A stretch of 64,000 nucleotides of DNA from Caulobacter sp. 17J80-11. Its GTDB lineage: Bacteria > Pseudomonadota > Alphaproteobacteria > Caulobacterales > Caulobacteraceae. Numbering within the stretch: the stretch's first letter is position 1; each line of letters starts with the position of its first letter. This document shows, piece after piece, positions 9,226 through 21,322 of this stretch. The position numbers and the translations under genes were made by a program. A model generated the notes under the pieces. That model saw nothing but the letters and a program-made list of their open reading frames with translations, was not told the DNA's origin and did no database searches. Where the stretch lies: assembly GCF_014349105.1 (NCBI RefSeq), contig NZ_JACSJI010000009.1, forward strand, positions 62,001-126,000. The letters run 5' to 3'.

Positions 9226-9895
9226 GTCCCCCGGCAAGTCCCCTCGCCGCCCGGCCCCGCGCCTCGGCCCGAACCTGACGCTCGAGGCCCTGTGCGAGGG
9301 CGTCGTCTGCGGTGTCGACGAGGCCGGCCGCGGTCCCTGGGCGGGCCCGGTCTGCGCCGCCGCGGTGATCCTGCCGGCCGACGGCGGGCCAGAGGGGATC
9401 GACGACTCCAAGAAGCTGAACGCCAAGCAGCGCGAGGCGATGGAAGGCGAGATCAAGGCCAGGGCGCTGGCGTGGGCAGTGGCCTTCGCCACCGTCGAAG
9501 AGATCGCAGAACTGAACATCCTGCACGCCACCGGCCTGGCCATGCGCCGGGCGGTCGAGGCCCTGAGCGTCACGCCCGTGGTCGCCCTGGTCGACGGCAA
9601 CTACCGCTTCCCGCTGCCGTGCGAAGTGCGCCCTGTGATCGGGGGGGACGCGCTGTCGCTGTCGATCGCCGCGGCCTCGATCCTGGCCAAGACCGCCCGC
9701 GACCGGCTGATGGTCGAGGCCGACAGCCTCTACCCCGGCTACGGCTTCGCCTCGAACAAGGGCTACAACGCCAAAATCCACAGCGACGGCCTGCGCCGGC
9801 TGGGGCCGTCCCCGATCCATCGGATGGCCTGGGCGCCGGTGAAGGCGGCCCTGGCGGGCGAGCTGTTCGATTTCGAGGACGAGGTCGTCGACTAG
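9212..9895 (+). CDS. rnhB: Ribonuclease HII
   Basis: A 227-residue type 2 RNase H that cuts RNA in RNA/DNA hybrids and excises single ribonucleotides from DNA. The catalytic [12 protein letters not shown] motif (DExGRG) sits near residue 40, the next acidic residue is in ALVDGNY, and the conserved [15 protein letters not shown] helix and [10 protein letters not shown] follow. A basic proline-rich N-terminal tail of about 25 residues precedes the domain. It overlaps tag by 14 bases and sits upstream of ccrM, a linkage I recall from Caulobacter. Confidence 0.96.
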   Translation: MKSPKSPGKSPRRPAPRLGPNLTLEALCEGVVCGVDEAGRGPWAGPVCAAAVILPADGGPEGIDDSKKLNAKQREAMEGEIKARALAWAVAFATVEEIAELNILHATGLAMRRAVEALSVTPVVALVDGNYRFPLPCEVRPVIGGDALSLSIAAASILAKTARDRLMVEADSLYPGYGFASNKGYNAKIHSDGLRRLGPSPIHRMAWAPVKAALAGELFDFEDEVVD

Positions 9896-9900
9896 AGTCG

Positions 9901-9945
9901 GAGCGCGATAGCCGAAACCGGCGACCACTTTCGGCTATCGCGCTC
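9901..9945. repeat. 17-bp inverted repeat after rnhB
   Basis: Perfect 17-base arms, 9901-9917 (GAGCGCGATAGCCGAAA) and 9929-9945, enclose an 11-base loop. The element starts six bases after the rnhB stop and runs up to the stop of the convergent small gene. No long T-tract follows, so it is either a bidirectional mRNA-end hairpin or a copy of a dispersed intergenic repeat. CTAGAG occurs on both flanks. Confidence 0.75.
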
Positions 9946-10136
9946 TAGAGGTGGAGCCAGGCGCCGGCGAGCATGCCGACGAAGGCCCAGAACACCGTGC
10001 CGATCATGGCCACCGCGGTGTCGGACAGTTCGACGTAGTCGTCTTGGGGGATCGCCCGGGCTCGAGCCTGGGCGCGCGGGACGCTGCGAATGCGATCGTT
10101 GTCGTTGCATGCGGCCGGACGAATGGAAACGGCCAT
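9945..10136 (-). CDS. Small single-span membrane protein
   Basis: An unrecognised 63-residue protein. ATG at 10134-10136 is chosen because GGAG lies eight bases upstream; a GTG 27 bases earlier is possible. The first 35 residues are polar and basic (CNDNDRIRSVPRAQ), then one hydrophobic helix (TAVAMIGTVFWAFVGMLAG) ends the protein, so it is probably a tail-anchored inner-membrane peptide. It is divergent from ccrM and convergent with rnhB; function unknown. Confidence 0.55.
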   Translation of the reverse strand: MAVSIRPAACNDNDRIRSVPRAQARARAIPQDDYVELSDTAVAMIGTVFWAFVGMLAGAWLHL

Positions 10137-10200
10137 CACGGGTACTCCACACACGCCAGTCACTGTTGACGTAACGTGGGTTTCCCCTTGACGTTCCTAG

Positions 10201-11361
<1,161 letters not shown>

Positions 11362-11375
11362 GGGTTTTTCGAAAC

Positions 11376-11400
11376 GGAACCGTCGCCGCGACCCGAGGTT
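11376..11400 (+). promoter_or_regulatory. EcfG-type general stress promoter candidate
   Basis: GGAAC at 11376-11380 and GGTT ending at 11400 are separated by 16 bases, fitting the GGAAC-N16/17-(C)GTT consensus of alphaproteobacterial EcfG/SigT promoters. The first base of the -10 is G, not C. It would direct the two small membrane genes from 11449. Confidence 0.55.
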
Positions 11401-11405
11401 TGAAC

Positions 11406-11435
11406 CTCCGACCGTCACCCTGACGACGGTCGGAG
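11406..11435 (+). other. 11-bp hairpin between ccrM and small membrane genes
   Basis: Perfect arms CTCCGACCGTC (11406-11416) and GACGGTCGGAG (11425-11435) with an 8-base loop. No T-tract follows, so it is not a standard terminator. It would start at the very 5' end of a transcript from the EcfG-type promoter and abut the ribosome-binding region (GGGAGG at 11438-11443), so it could influence stability or translation, or mark the ccrM mRNA end. Confidence 0.6.
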
Positions 11436-11448
11436 CCGGGAGGCCGCG

Positions 11449-11715
11449 ATGAAGCCCCTCGAGCAGGTGGGCGTCCTCTGGCAGGTCGCCGCCTGGCGCG
11501 CCCTGATCATGATCGGCGCCTTGCTGCCCGGCCTGGCGCTGTCCGCCCTGATCGGGCAGGACGACTGGCTGGGCGGTTACATCACCGCCGACCTCCTCCT
11601 GACCCTGGCCCTGCGCCCCCTGCTCTCGCCCCTGGGGCCGCGCGCCCAGACCCTTCACCTGGCCCTGGCGGTCAGCTGGGGCTGCGGGCTGTTCTTCGTG
11701 GCGCAGTTGCTTTGA
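11449..11715 (+). CDS. Small membrane protein, first of a tandem pair
   Basis: An unrecognised 88-residue inner-membrane protein with three hydrophobic segments. GGGAGG sits seven bases before the ATG. It aligns with the next gene product along most of its length: a first helix, then DDW, then the TADLLLTL helix (AADFLLTV in the neighbour), then a last helix HLALAVSWGCGLFF (HVAISIAWLTFAA). The two are therefore tandem duplicates in one transcription unit, three bases apart, behind an EcfG-type promoter candidate. Function unknown; a membrane-stress role is a guess from the promoter. Confidence 0.75.
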   Translation: MKPLEQVGVLWQVAAWRALIMIGALLPGLALSALIGQDDWLGGYITADLLLTLALRPLLSPLGPRAQTLHLALAVSWGCGLFFVAQLL

Positions 11716-11717
11716 AC

Positions 11718-12065
11718 ATGTCGCTCGGCTTGCGCCGACCGGCGAGGCCGTCGCCCCCTACGCCCGCCCGGTCCGTCCCCCACCCCCTGGCCGCGCCGCT
11801 GCGGCTGGCCCTGGTCTGCCGCGGCGTGATCGTGCTGGCCGCGGCCGGCACGGCGGTCGTCTACGGCATGCTGGAGGACGACTGGAGCCGCTTCGGAGCG
11901 GTCTACGTCGCCGCCGACTTCCTGCTGACCGTGGTCGCCTGCTTCGACGCGCTCAGGGCCGGCCTCTATGCGCTGGGCATCCACGTCGCGATCTCGATCG
12001 CGTGGCTGACCTTCGCCGCCTACCTCGCGCCCTGGGCGGCCGAGCGGATCATGACGCTCGCCTGA
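11718..12065 (+). CDS. Small membrane protein, second of a tandem pair
   Basis: An unrecognised 115-residue membrane protein, paralogous to the preceding one (shared DDW, VAADFLLTV and HVAISIAW positions). It has an additional proline/arginine-rich N-terminal stretch of about 25 residues before the first helix. The start is uncertain: ATG at 11718 lies just after the previous stop with no strong ribosome-binding site, implying translational coupling; a TTG two codons earlier is possible. Its last 17 bases overlap the convergent mutY 3' end. Confidence 0.72.
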   Translation: MSLGLRRPARPSPPTPARSVPHPLAAPLRLALVCRGVIVLAAAGTAVVYGMLEDDWSRFGAVYVAADFLLTVVACFDALRAGLYALGIHVAISIAWLTFAAYLAPWAAERIMTLA

Positions 12066-13086
12066 CCGCCTTCAGGAAGACGCTGGGCAAGGCCGCCAGC
12101 CCTTCGCGTCGCGTCCACTCCGCCGTCTCCAGCGCCTCGGCCTCGGCCCGGCGCACCTGCAAGGTCAGGGCGAAGTGGGTGAAGACGTGCTCGATCTCGC
12201 CCGCCGCGGCGCACGGCGCGCCCACCGGCGAGGCGGCGCGCGCGTCGGCCTCGCTCCAAGGCGCGTCCCGCCAGTCGGTGGTCGGCAGGCCCAGCATGCC
12301 GCCCAGCAAGCCCTTGGGCGGCCGGCGCACCAGGGCGACCTCCTCCCCGCGCGTGACCACCCAGGCGACGCCGTACCGTCGCGGTCGCGCGGCCTTGGCC
12401 TCGCGGCGCGGGTAGGTCTCGGCCGCCCCGCCGGCGCGCGCGGCGCAAGGCTCGGCCACCGGGCAGCGGTCGCACAGCGGCGCCTTGGGCCGGCACACGG
12501 TCGCGCCCAGATCCATTAGGGCCTGGGCCCAGTCGCCCGGCCGCTCGTCGCCGACCAGGCCGCCGGCAAGCCGCTTCAGCTCGGGCTTGGCGGAGGGCAG
12601 CGGGGGCTCCACCGCGAACAGCCGGGCCATGACCCGCTCGACGTTGCCGTCGACCACGTTGGCCGGCCGGTCGAAGGCGATGGCCGCCACCGCCGCGGCG
12701 GTGTACGGCCCGACGCCCGGCAGAGCCGCCAGCCCCGCCTCGGTGTCCGGGAACACGCCGCCGTGCTCGAACGCCACGGCGCGCGCGCAGGCCAACAGGT
12801 TACGGGCGCGGGCGTAGTAGCCGAGCCCCGCCCAGGCGGCCATGACCTCGGGGTCGGCCGCCCGGGCCAGGTCCGTCACGGTCGGCCAGCGGCGGGTGAA
12901 CTCCAGGAAGTACGGGGCGGCGTGCGGCACGGTGGTCTGCTGCAGCATCACCTCCGACAGCCACACCCGGTAAGGATCGGCGCGCATCCCGCTGGCGTGC
13001 TCGGCCGGGCCGACGCGCCAGGGCAAGGCGCGCGCGTGGGCGTCGTACCAGGACAGCAGGGCGGACCGGAGCGCGGCGGGGTTCAT
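12049..13086 (-). CDS. mutY: A/G-specific adenine DNA glycosylase
   Basis: A 345-residue MutY, removing adenine mispaired with 8-oxoguanine. The N-terminal catalytic domain shows SEVMLQQTTV (catalytic Glu), the helix-hairpin-helix LPGVGPYTAAA and the catalytic aspartate in NVVDGNV. The [4Fe-4S] cluster loop is intact as C-x6-C-x2-C-x5-C (CRPKAPLCDRC then PVAEPC). The C-terminal third is the Nudix-like 8-oxoguanine-sensing domain, with EHVFTHFALTL. ATG at 13084-13086 is chosen because the open frame continues upstream without conservation. It is divergent from the DciA-like gene. Confidence 0.95.
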   Translation of the reverse strand: MNPAALRSALLSWYDAHARALPWRVGPAEHASGMRADPYRVWLSEVMLQQTTVPHAAPYFLEFTRRWPTVTDLARAADPEVMAAWAGLGYYARARNLLACARAVAFEHGGVFPDTEAGLAALPGVGPYTAAAVAAIAFDRPANVVDGNVERVMARLFAVEPPLPSAKPELKRLAGGLVGDERPGDWAQALMDLGATVCRPKAPLCDRCPVAEPCAARAGGAAETYPRREAKAARPRRYGVAWVVTRGEEVALVRRPPKGLLGGMLGLPTTDWRDAPWSEADARAASPVGAPCAAAGEIEHVFTHFALTLQVRRAEAEALETAEWTRREGLAALPSVFLKAVRRAS

Positions 13087-13173
13087 GCCCCTCCCATAGC
13101 CGCCTCCGTGACGCGCACGCAAAGCGCGCTTCGCCGCCTTCGCCCGCGCCCGGCGATGGGTTAGGGTCGACCG

Positions 13174-13728
13174 ATGCCTCGTCGCCTGCCCACGCCCGAA
13201 GAGACCCTGCGCATTCTGGCGCAGAAGCGGACCCGCCCGGCCCGCAAGCCGCCGCGCACGGCCGGCCGGTCGCTGGCCAAGTTCATCAAGACGATGGACG
13301 AGAAGTTCGGCCAAGGGCCGGGCGTCCTGCAGGCCCGCTGGCGCGAGATCGTCGGCGAGCGCCTCTCGCGCCAGACCGAGCCGGTGAAGCTGACCAAGGG
13401 CCGCGCCGGTGCCCCCGGCGCGCTGGAGATTCGCGTGGCCGGCCCGGCGGCCGCCCTGATCCAGCACCAGACCGGCGAAATCCTGGAGCGGGTGAACCTC
13501 TATCTGGGGGCCGGCGCGGTCGGACGGCTGCGCATCGTCCAGGGCCCGGTGAAAGCCCAACCCCTGCCGCCCGCGGCGGGCGGCCGCAAGCGCCGCTCCG
13601 TCCCGCTGGACGCCGCCGCGGAGGCCGAGCTTTCCGCCTCGCTGGACAACGCTCCGGAAGGCCCGATGAAGGACGCGCTGCTGCGTTTGGGGCGCGGCGT
13701 CCTGCGCAACGATCCCGAGCGGCGTTGA
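13174..13728 (+). CDS. dciA: DciA-like DUF721 protein
   Basis: A 184-residue DUF721 protein. Members include DciA, the replicative-helicase loader or operator used by bacteria lacking DnaC/DnaI. The central domain (QGPGVLQARWREIVGERLSRQTEPVKL, then a strand-rich part ending EILERVNLYLG) is recognisable; the N-terminus is very basic (RTRPARKPPRTAGR) and could contact DNA. The C-terminal extension is low-complexity. Position among rnhB, mutY and smc supports a replication role, but alphaproteobacterial members are diverse and DnaB partnership is inferred. Confidence 0.75.
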   Translation: MPRRLPTPEETLRILAQKRTRPARKPPRTAGRSLAKFIKTMDEKFGQGPGVLQARWREIVGERLSRQTEPVKLTKGRAGAPGALEIRVAGPAAALIQHQTGEILERVNLYLGAGAVGRLRIVQGPVKAQPLPPAAGGRKRRSVPLDAAAEAELSASLDNAPEGPMKDALLRLGRGVLRNDPERR

Positions 13729-13833
13729 CAAAACTTCGCCGCCCCTGTTCTCGACTATGGACAAACAAGACGTGGGCGCGGCGCCGTAGGGGAATCGCGC
13801 TTAACTCGTAATTCGACTGGGAGACGCCTCGAC

Positions 13834-14445
13834 ATGCGCGCCATCGCCCGCCGCACCCTGATCCTCGCCGCCACGGCCGTCGCCGCGCTCAGCCTCGCCG
13901 CCTGCGGCGACAAGGGCGCCAAGAAGGCCGAAGGCGACATGAGCCTCGGCGATCCCAACGCCAAGGTGAAGGTGATCGAATACGCCTCGGTCACCTGCAC
14001 CCACTGCGGCCGCTGGAACCAGGAGGTCTTCCCGACCTTCAAGAAGAAGTACGTCGACACCGGCAAGGTCCACTACACCTTCCGCGAGTTCCCGACCCCG
14101 CCGATGGAAGTGGCCGCCGCCGGCTTCCTGGTCGCCCGCTGCGCCGGCGACGACAAGTACTTCCAGGTGGTCGACGCGCTGATGCGCAGCCAGCAGGAAA
14201 TGTTCGAGTCCGGCGACATGCGCGGCACCCTGCTGCGCGTGGCCCAGTCGGCCGGCATGACCGAAGCCCAGTTCGACAAGTGCGTGTCGGACGAAGCCGC
14301 CCTGAAGGCCTTCAACGCCCGCGCCGAAGCCGGCCTGAAGGCGGGCGTCGAAGCCACGCCGACTTTCTTCATCAACGGCAAGAAGTTCGAAGGCGAGCAG
14401 AGCATGGAGCAGCTCGACGCCGCCATTCAGCCGCTGCTGAAATGA
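13834..14445 (+). CDS. DsbA-like thiol:disulfide oxidoreductase lipoprotein
   Basis: A 203-residue thioredoxin-fold protein of the DsbA/DsbG-like (thioredoxin_4) group. The signal ends in a lipobox (LSLAAC), so it is probably a periplasmic lipoprotein. The active site is CTHC near residue 55 in IEYASVTCTHC, and the cis-proline loop is ATPTFF near residue 175. It forms or shuffles disulfides in exported proteins. The next gene encodes a paralog and overlaps by four bases (ATGA), so they are translated together. Confidence 0.9.
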   Translation: MRAIARRTLILAATAVAALSLAACGDKGAKKAEGDMSLGDPNAKVKVIEYASVTCTHCGRWNQEVFPTFKKKYVDTGKVHYTFREFPTPPMEVAAAGFLVARCAGDDKYFQVVDALMRSQQEMFESGDMRGTLLRVAQSAGMTEAQFDKCVSDEAALKAFNARAEAGLKAGVEATPTFFINGKKFEGEQSMEQLDAAIQPLLK

Positions 14446-15047
14446 GCCCGACGCGCCGTCTCCTGCTCGCCGCCGCTTTCGCGCTCGCCCTGCCGGGCGC
14501 GGCCTCGGCGGCCGAGGGCGACATGAGCCTGGGCGACCCCAAGGCCAAGGTGACGGTGATCGAGTACGCCTCGGTCACCTGCAGCCACTGCGCCCACTGG
14601 CAGGAGACGGTGTTCGACGCCTTCAAGGCCAAGTACGTCGACACCGGCCAGGTCCGCTACGTCCTGCGCGAACTGCCGACCCCGCCGTTCGAAGCGGCCA
14701 CCGCCGGCTTCATGGCCGCGCGCTGCGCCGGCGACGCCAAGTACTTCCAGGTGGTCGACGCCCTGCTTCGCAGCCAGGCGCTGCTGCAGCTGAGAGGGGG
14801 CAGCGACCGCTGGCTGCGCAACGCGTCGGGCCTGGACCCGGTCGGCTTGCAGCTGTGCCTGATGGACAAGGCCGCGCTCGACGCTTCCAAGGCGCGGGTC
14901 GAGGCCAACGCCGCCGAGTACGGCGTGAACAGCACGCCCACCTTCATCGTCAACGGACGCAAGCTGGACGCCCCGCCGACCCTCGAAGAGCTCGACCAGG
15001 CGATCCAGCCGCTGCTGACCGCCAAGGCGAAGAAGCCGAAGAAGTAG
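14442..15047 (+). CDS. DsbA-like thiol:disulfide oxidoreductase, tandem paralog
   Basis: A 201-residue paralog of the preceding protein (shared GDMSLGDP, IEYASVTC, KYVDTGQV, KYFQVVDAL). The active site is CSHC and the cis-proline loop STPTFI. Unlike its neighbour it has a classical cleavable signal (LALPGAASAAEG) and no lipobox, so one copy is likely membrane-anchored and this one soluble in the periplasm. The middle helical region differs most (LLQLRGGSDRW), suggesting different partners. It ends nine bases before smc. Confidence 0.9.
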   Translation: MSPTRRLLLAAAFALALPGAASAAEGDMSLGDPKAKVTVIEYASVTCSHCAHWQETVFDAFKAKYVDTGQVRYVLRELPTPPFEAATAGFMAARCAGDAKYFQVVDALLRSQALLQLRGGSDRWLRNASGLDPVGLQLCLMDKAALDASKARVEANAAEYGVNSTPTFIVNGRKLDAPPTLEELDQAIQPLLTAKAKKPKK

Positions 15048-15056
15048 GCGCGCGCC

Positions 15057-18500
<3,444 letters not shown>

Positions 18501-18604
18501 AGCTCCTGCGCTGCTCCGGTCCGAGTCGGCGGCGGCGCTGGACAACACGTCGCGGGCGCGATTTTCCCCGTCAAATCATCACGTTACCGCAGCGCAACCG
18601 CGCC

Positions 18605-18631
18605 TTGACGTAGAAGGGCGCCCCCTATAGG
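18605..18631 (+). promoter_or_regulatory. Housekeeping promoter candidate for the F0 operon
   Basis: TTGACG at 18605-18610 and CTATAGG around 18625-18631 resemble the alphaproteobacterial sigma-70 consensus, although the spacer (15 bases to TATAGG) is short. It lies about 70 bases ahead of atpI in the 195-base smc-atpI gap. Confidence 0.5.
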
Positions 18632-18695
18632 TTCCGCCGCGTTCGAAGACGGCCGCTTCGCCACCCGGCGGAACGGCCGGTTTTCTGTTGTCGCC

Positions 18696-19058
18696 ATGCC
18701 GAAGCGCCCTTCTGACGAGGAAGCGCTCAAGCAACTCGGGGAGCGCCTCGAGACGCTTGAAGCGCGGACCCAGCGCAAGCCGAAGCGCTACGGCGAGGAC
18801 GTGACGAGCGTCGGTTACCAGATGGTGGCCGAGCTCATCGGCGGCCTCTTGTGCGGCCTGGGCCTTGGCTGGCTCGTTGACCGGTACACCGGCGCCGCCC
18901 CCTGGGGGATGGTCGCCGGGACGCTGCTGGGCACCGGGGTCGGCGTCTATCTCGTCGTGAAAACGGCGAGCCGGCTCAGCGCCAAGGCGACACAGGAACA
19001 CGGGATCGCTCCGTCGGTCCCCTTCGACGACGAGGACGAGGACGACGCGGCGCGCTGA
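18696..19058 (+). CDS. atpI: ATP synthase protein I (AtpI)
   Basis: A 120-residue AtpI protein, an assembly factor that aids c-ring formation of the F0 sector. A charged N-terminal helix (EALKQLGERLETLEAR) precedes two membrane helices (VAELIGGLLCGLGLGWLVD and WGMVAGTLLGTGVGVYLVV) with the AtpI-type GLGLGWLVD pattern; the C-terminal tail is acidic (DDEDEDD). It is the first gene of the F0 operon, 40 bases before atpB. Confidence 0.85.
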   Translation: MPKRPSDEEALKQLGERLETLEARTQRKPKRYGEDVTSVGYQMVAELIGGLLCGLGLGWLVDRYTGAAPWGMVAGTLLGTGVGVYLVVKTASRLSAKATQEHGIAPSVPFDDEDEDDAAR

Positions 19059-19098
19059 GTTCGGCGCGCCCGTGCTTTAACAGAGAGGGTCGTCGGCC

Positions 19099-19860
19099 AT
19101 GGCCGATCCGATGCACCAGTTCCAGATCCAGAAGATCGTGGAACTGCCGACCGTGAACGTCGCGGGCATGCCGATCGATCTGTCGATCACCAACTCGACC
19201 CTGGCGACCATGATCGCCGCCGTCCTCGTGCTGGGCGTTTTCGGGGCCGCCTCCATGCGCGCCCAGGTCGTCCCCGGCCGCCTGCAGGTGGTGGGCGAAG
19301 GCCTGTTCGGCCTGATCGACAACCTGGCGGAATCGATCATCGGCCACGACGGCCGCAAGTACTTCCCGTTCGTGTTCAGCCTGTTCCTGCTGATCCTCGG
19401 CATGAACATGGTCGGCATGTTCCTCTATTTCACGGCGACCTCGCAGCTGGCGGTGACCGCCACGCTCGGCCTGCTGACCATCCTGGCGGTGGTCGGCGTC
19501 GGCATCGCCAAGAACGGTCTGGGCTTCTTCAAGCTGTTCGTCCCGTCGGGCGTGCCGTGGCCCATGCTGTTCCTGATCGTCCCGATCGAAATCCTCTCCT
19601 TCCTGATCCGTCCGGTCACCCTCGCCCTCCGTCTTTTCGGAAACATGCTGGGCGGCCACGTGGTCCTGAAGATCTTCGCCGGCTTCATCATCTCGCTGGG
19701 CGCTCTGGGCCTGGCCGGTTGGGTGGGCGCGGCGCTGGCCCTGAGCTCGGTGGTCGCCCTGACCGCCCTCGAGTTCATGGTCGCCTTCCTGCAGGCCTTC
19801 GTCTTCGCGGTGCTGGCCTGCGTGTACCTCAACGACGTCGTCAACCTGCACTCGCACTGA
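19099..19860 (+). CDS. atpB: F0F1 ATP synthase subunit a
   Basis: A 253-residue subunit a of the F0 proton channel. Several membrane helices are evident; the essential arginine that faces the c-ring is Arg178 in LALRLFGNMLGGH, and the last helices include FMVAFLQAFVFAVLACVYL. It supplies the proton half-channels in the inner membrane. GAGAGGG precedes the ATG. It is followed after 49 bases by atpE. Confidence 0.97.
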   Translation: MADPMHQFQIQKIVELPTVNVAGMPIDLSITNSTLATMIAAVLVLGVFGAASMRAQVVPGRLQVVGEGLFGLIDNLAESIIGHDGRKYFPFVFSLFLLILGMNMVGMFLYFTATSQLAVTATLGLLTILAVVGVGIAKNGLGFFKLFVPSGVPWPMLFLIVPIEILSFLIRPVTLALRLFGNMLGGHVVLKIFAGFIISLGALGLAGWVGAALALSSVVALTALEFMVAFLQAFVFAVLACVYLNDVVNLHSH

Positions 19861-19909
19861 CGGTCGGACCAAACCTCACACCATCGCAAATCCTAGGGGA
19901 GTTAAATCG

Positions 19910-20134
19910 ATGGAAGCTGCTGCCGCTAAGTACATCGGCGCGGGCCTGGCCATGCTGGGCATGATCGGCGCCGGCATCGGCCTGGGCGTCATGTTCGGCA
20001 ACTACTTCGCCGGCGCCCTGCGCAACCCGTCGGCCGCCGCCGGCGAGCGCCCGATGCTGTTCCTGGGCATGGCCCTGACGGAAGCGCTGGGCATCTTCGC
20101 CCTCGTCGTCGCCTTCCTGATCCTGTTCGGTTAA
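19910..20134 (+). CDS. atpE: F0F1 ATP synthase subunit c
   Basis: A 74-residue hairpin proteolipid forming the rotor ring. Helix 1 has the glycine-rich AGIGLGVMFGN pattern, the polar loop is RNPSA (Arg38-Asn39-Pro40), and the proton-binding carboxylate is Glu58 in LTEALGIFALVVAF. The lack of extra sodium-type polar ligands around Glu58 indicates proton coupling. A strong GGGGAG ribosome-binding site fits the high copy number of c. A stable hairpin follows the gene. Confidence 0.97.
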   Translation: MEAAAAKYIGAGLAMLGMIGAGIGLGVMFGNYFAGALRNPSAAAGERPMLFLGMALTEALGIFALVVAFLILFG

Positions 20135-20152
20135 TCCGCGCAGTCGCTTTGT

Positions 20153-20197
20153 CGGGGACGGTGCGGGCGCCATTCCGGCGACCCCGCGCCGTCCTCG
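20153..20197 (+). other. Intercistronic hairpin after atpE
   Basis: A 15-bp stem with two G-U pairs: 20153-20167 pairs with 20183-20197 across a 15-base loop. It occupies the unusually wide 90-base gap between atpE and atpF2, and CTTTT follows at 20200-20204. It may protect atpE mRNA or partly stop transcription, raising c-subunit over b-subunit output. Confidence 0.65.
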
Positions 20198-20224
20198 TCG
20201 CTTTTCCAGGGAGCTTCGTCCCCC

Positions 20225-20803
20225 ATGGCCACAGCGCCTGAAGCCCTCGCGCCGGAAGCGGCGCAAGACGTGCACGAGACCGTCGGTCACGCCGAGGCCG
20301 AAGGCCACGGCGGCGGCGGGCTGCCGCAGCTGCAGTTCGAGCACTGGGCCGGCCAGATCGTCTGGCTGCTGCTGATCTTCGCGATCGTCTACTTCGCCCT
20401 GGCGAAGCTGTTCGTGCCGAAGATGCGCGGCGCCATCGACGCCCGCGGCTCCAAGATCGCCGAAGACCTCGCCAACGCCCGCGCGCTCCGCGACGAGGCG
20501 GAGGCCCAGGCCAAGGCCGCCGCGGCCGAAATGGCCGAGGCCCGCGGCCGCGCCCAGCGCACCGCCGCCGACGCCAAGGCCCGCGCCGCGGCCGAATCGG
20601 CCAAGCGCCAGGCCGCCGAGGAAGCCGTGCTGAACGCGCGCCTCGATGAAGCCGAGACGCGCATCCGCAAGGCGCGCGACAAGGCCATGAAGAACGTGCG
20701 CGCCATCGCCGGCGACACCGCCGCGGCGATCACCGAGAAGCTGACCGGCGAAGCCCCCGCCCGCGAGGACGTGGACGCGGCGCTCGGCCAGGCCGCGGCC
20801 TAA
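20225..20803 (+). CDS. atpF2: F0F1 ATP synthase subunit b'
   Basis: A 192-residue b' peripheral-stalk subunit, the divergent b copy found in alphaproteobacteria and phototrophs. A histidine/glycine-rich N-terminal segment leads into one membrane helix ([23 protein letters not shown]) and then a long alanine-rich coiled coil. It pairs with subunit b as a heterodimeric stator. It sits 14 bases before atpF. Confidence 0.95.
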   Translation: MATAPEALAPEAAQDVHETVGHAEAEGHGGGGLPQLQFEHWAGQIVWLLLIFAIVYFALAKLFVPKMRGAIDARGSKIAEDLANARALRDEAEAQAKAAAAEMAEARGRAQRTAADAKARAAAESAKRQAAEEAVLNARLDEAETRIRKARDKAMKNVRAIAGDTAAAITEKLTGEAPAREDVDAALGQAAA

Positions 20804-20817
20804 GAGGGATCGATCCG

Positions 20818-21309
20818 ATGGAACTGTTCTCCGAAGCCGAATTCTGGGTGGGCGTGGGCCTGCTGGTGTTCTTCGGCCTGCTGGTCTTTCTGAAGGTGCC
20901 CCAGAAGCTGCTGGGCGCGCTGGACGGCAAGGCCGCCTCGATCCAGGCCGAACTCGACGAAGCCGTGCGCATCCGACAGGAAGCGCAGGAGCTGCTGACC
21001 TCGCTGAAGGCCCAGCGCGTCGAAGCCGAGGCCCAGGCCAAGGCCATGCTCGCTGAAGCCGAAGTCGAGGCGAAGCGGCTGGAAGCCGACGCCAAGGCCA
21101 AGCTGGACGAGCAGCTGACCCGTCGCGCCGCAATGGCCGAGCGTCGCATCGCTCTGGCCGAGCAGCAGGCGGCGGCCGACGTCAAGGCCGCGGCCGCCGA
21201 CCTGGCCGCCGAAGCGGCCGAGGCCCTGCTGTCCAAACGGCTGAAGGGCAAGCGCTCCGACCCGCTGGTCGACGGCGCGGTGGAGCAACTCGCCTCCAAG
21301 CTCGCCTGA
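20818..21309 (+). CDS. atpF: F0F1 ATP synthase subunit b
   Basis: A 163-residue subunit b. The single N-terminal helix ([20 protein letters not shown]) is followed by the charged alanine/glutamate coiled coil of the peripheral stalk. It is the last gene of this F0 cluster; the F1 genes are not in the window, the usual separated arrangement in alphaproteobacteria. Confidence 0.95.
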   Translation: MELFSEAEFWVGVGLLVFFGLLVFLKVPQKLLGALDGKAASIQAELDEAVRIRQEAQELLTSLKAQRVEAEAQAKAMLAEAEVEAKRLEADAKAKLDEQLTRRAAMAERRIALAEQQAAADVKAAAADLAAEAAEALLSKRLKGKRSDPLVDGAVEQLASKLA

Positions 21310-21322
21310 TACCTTTCACGCC

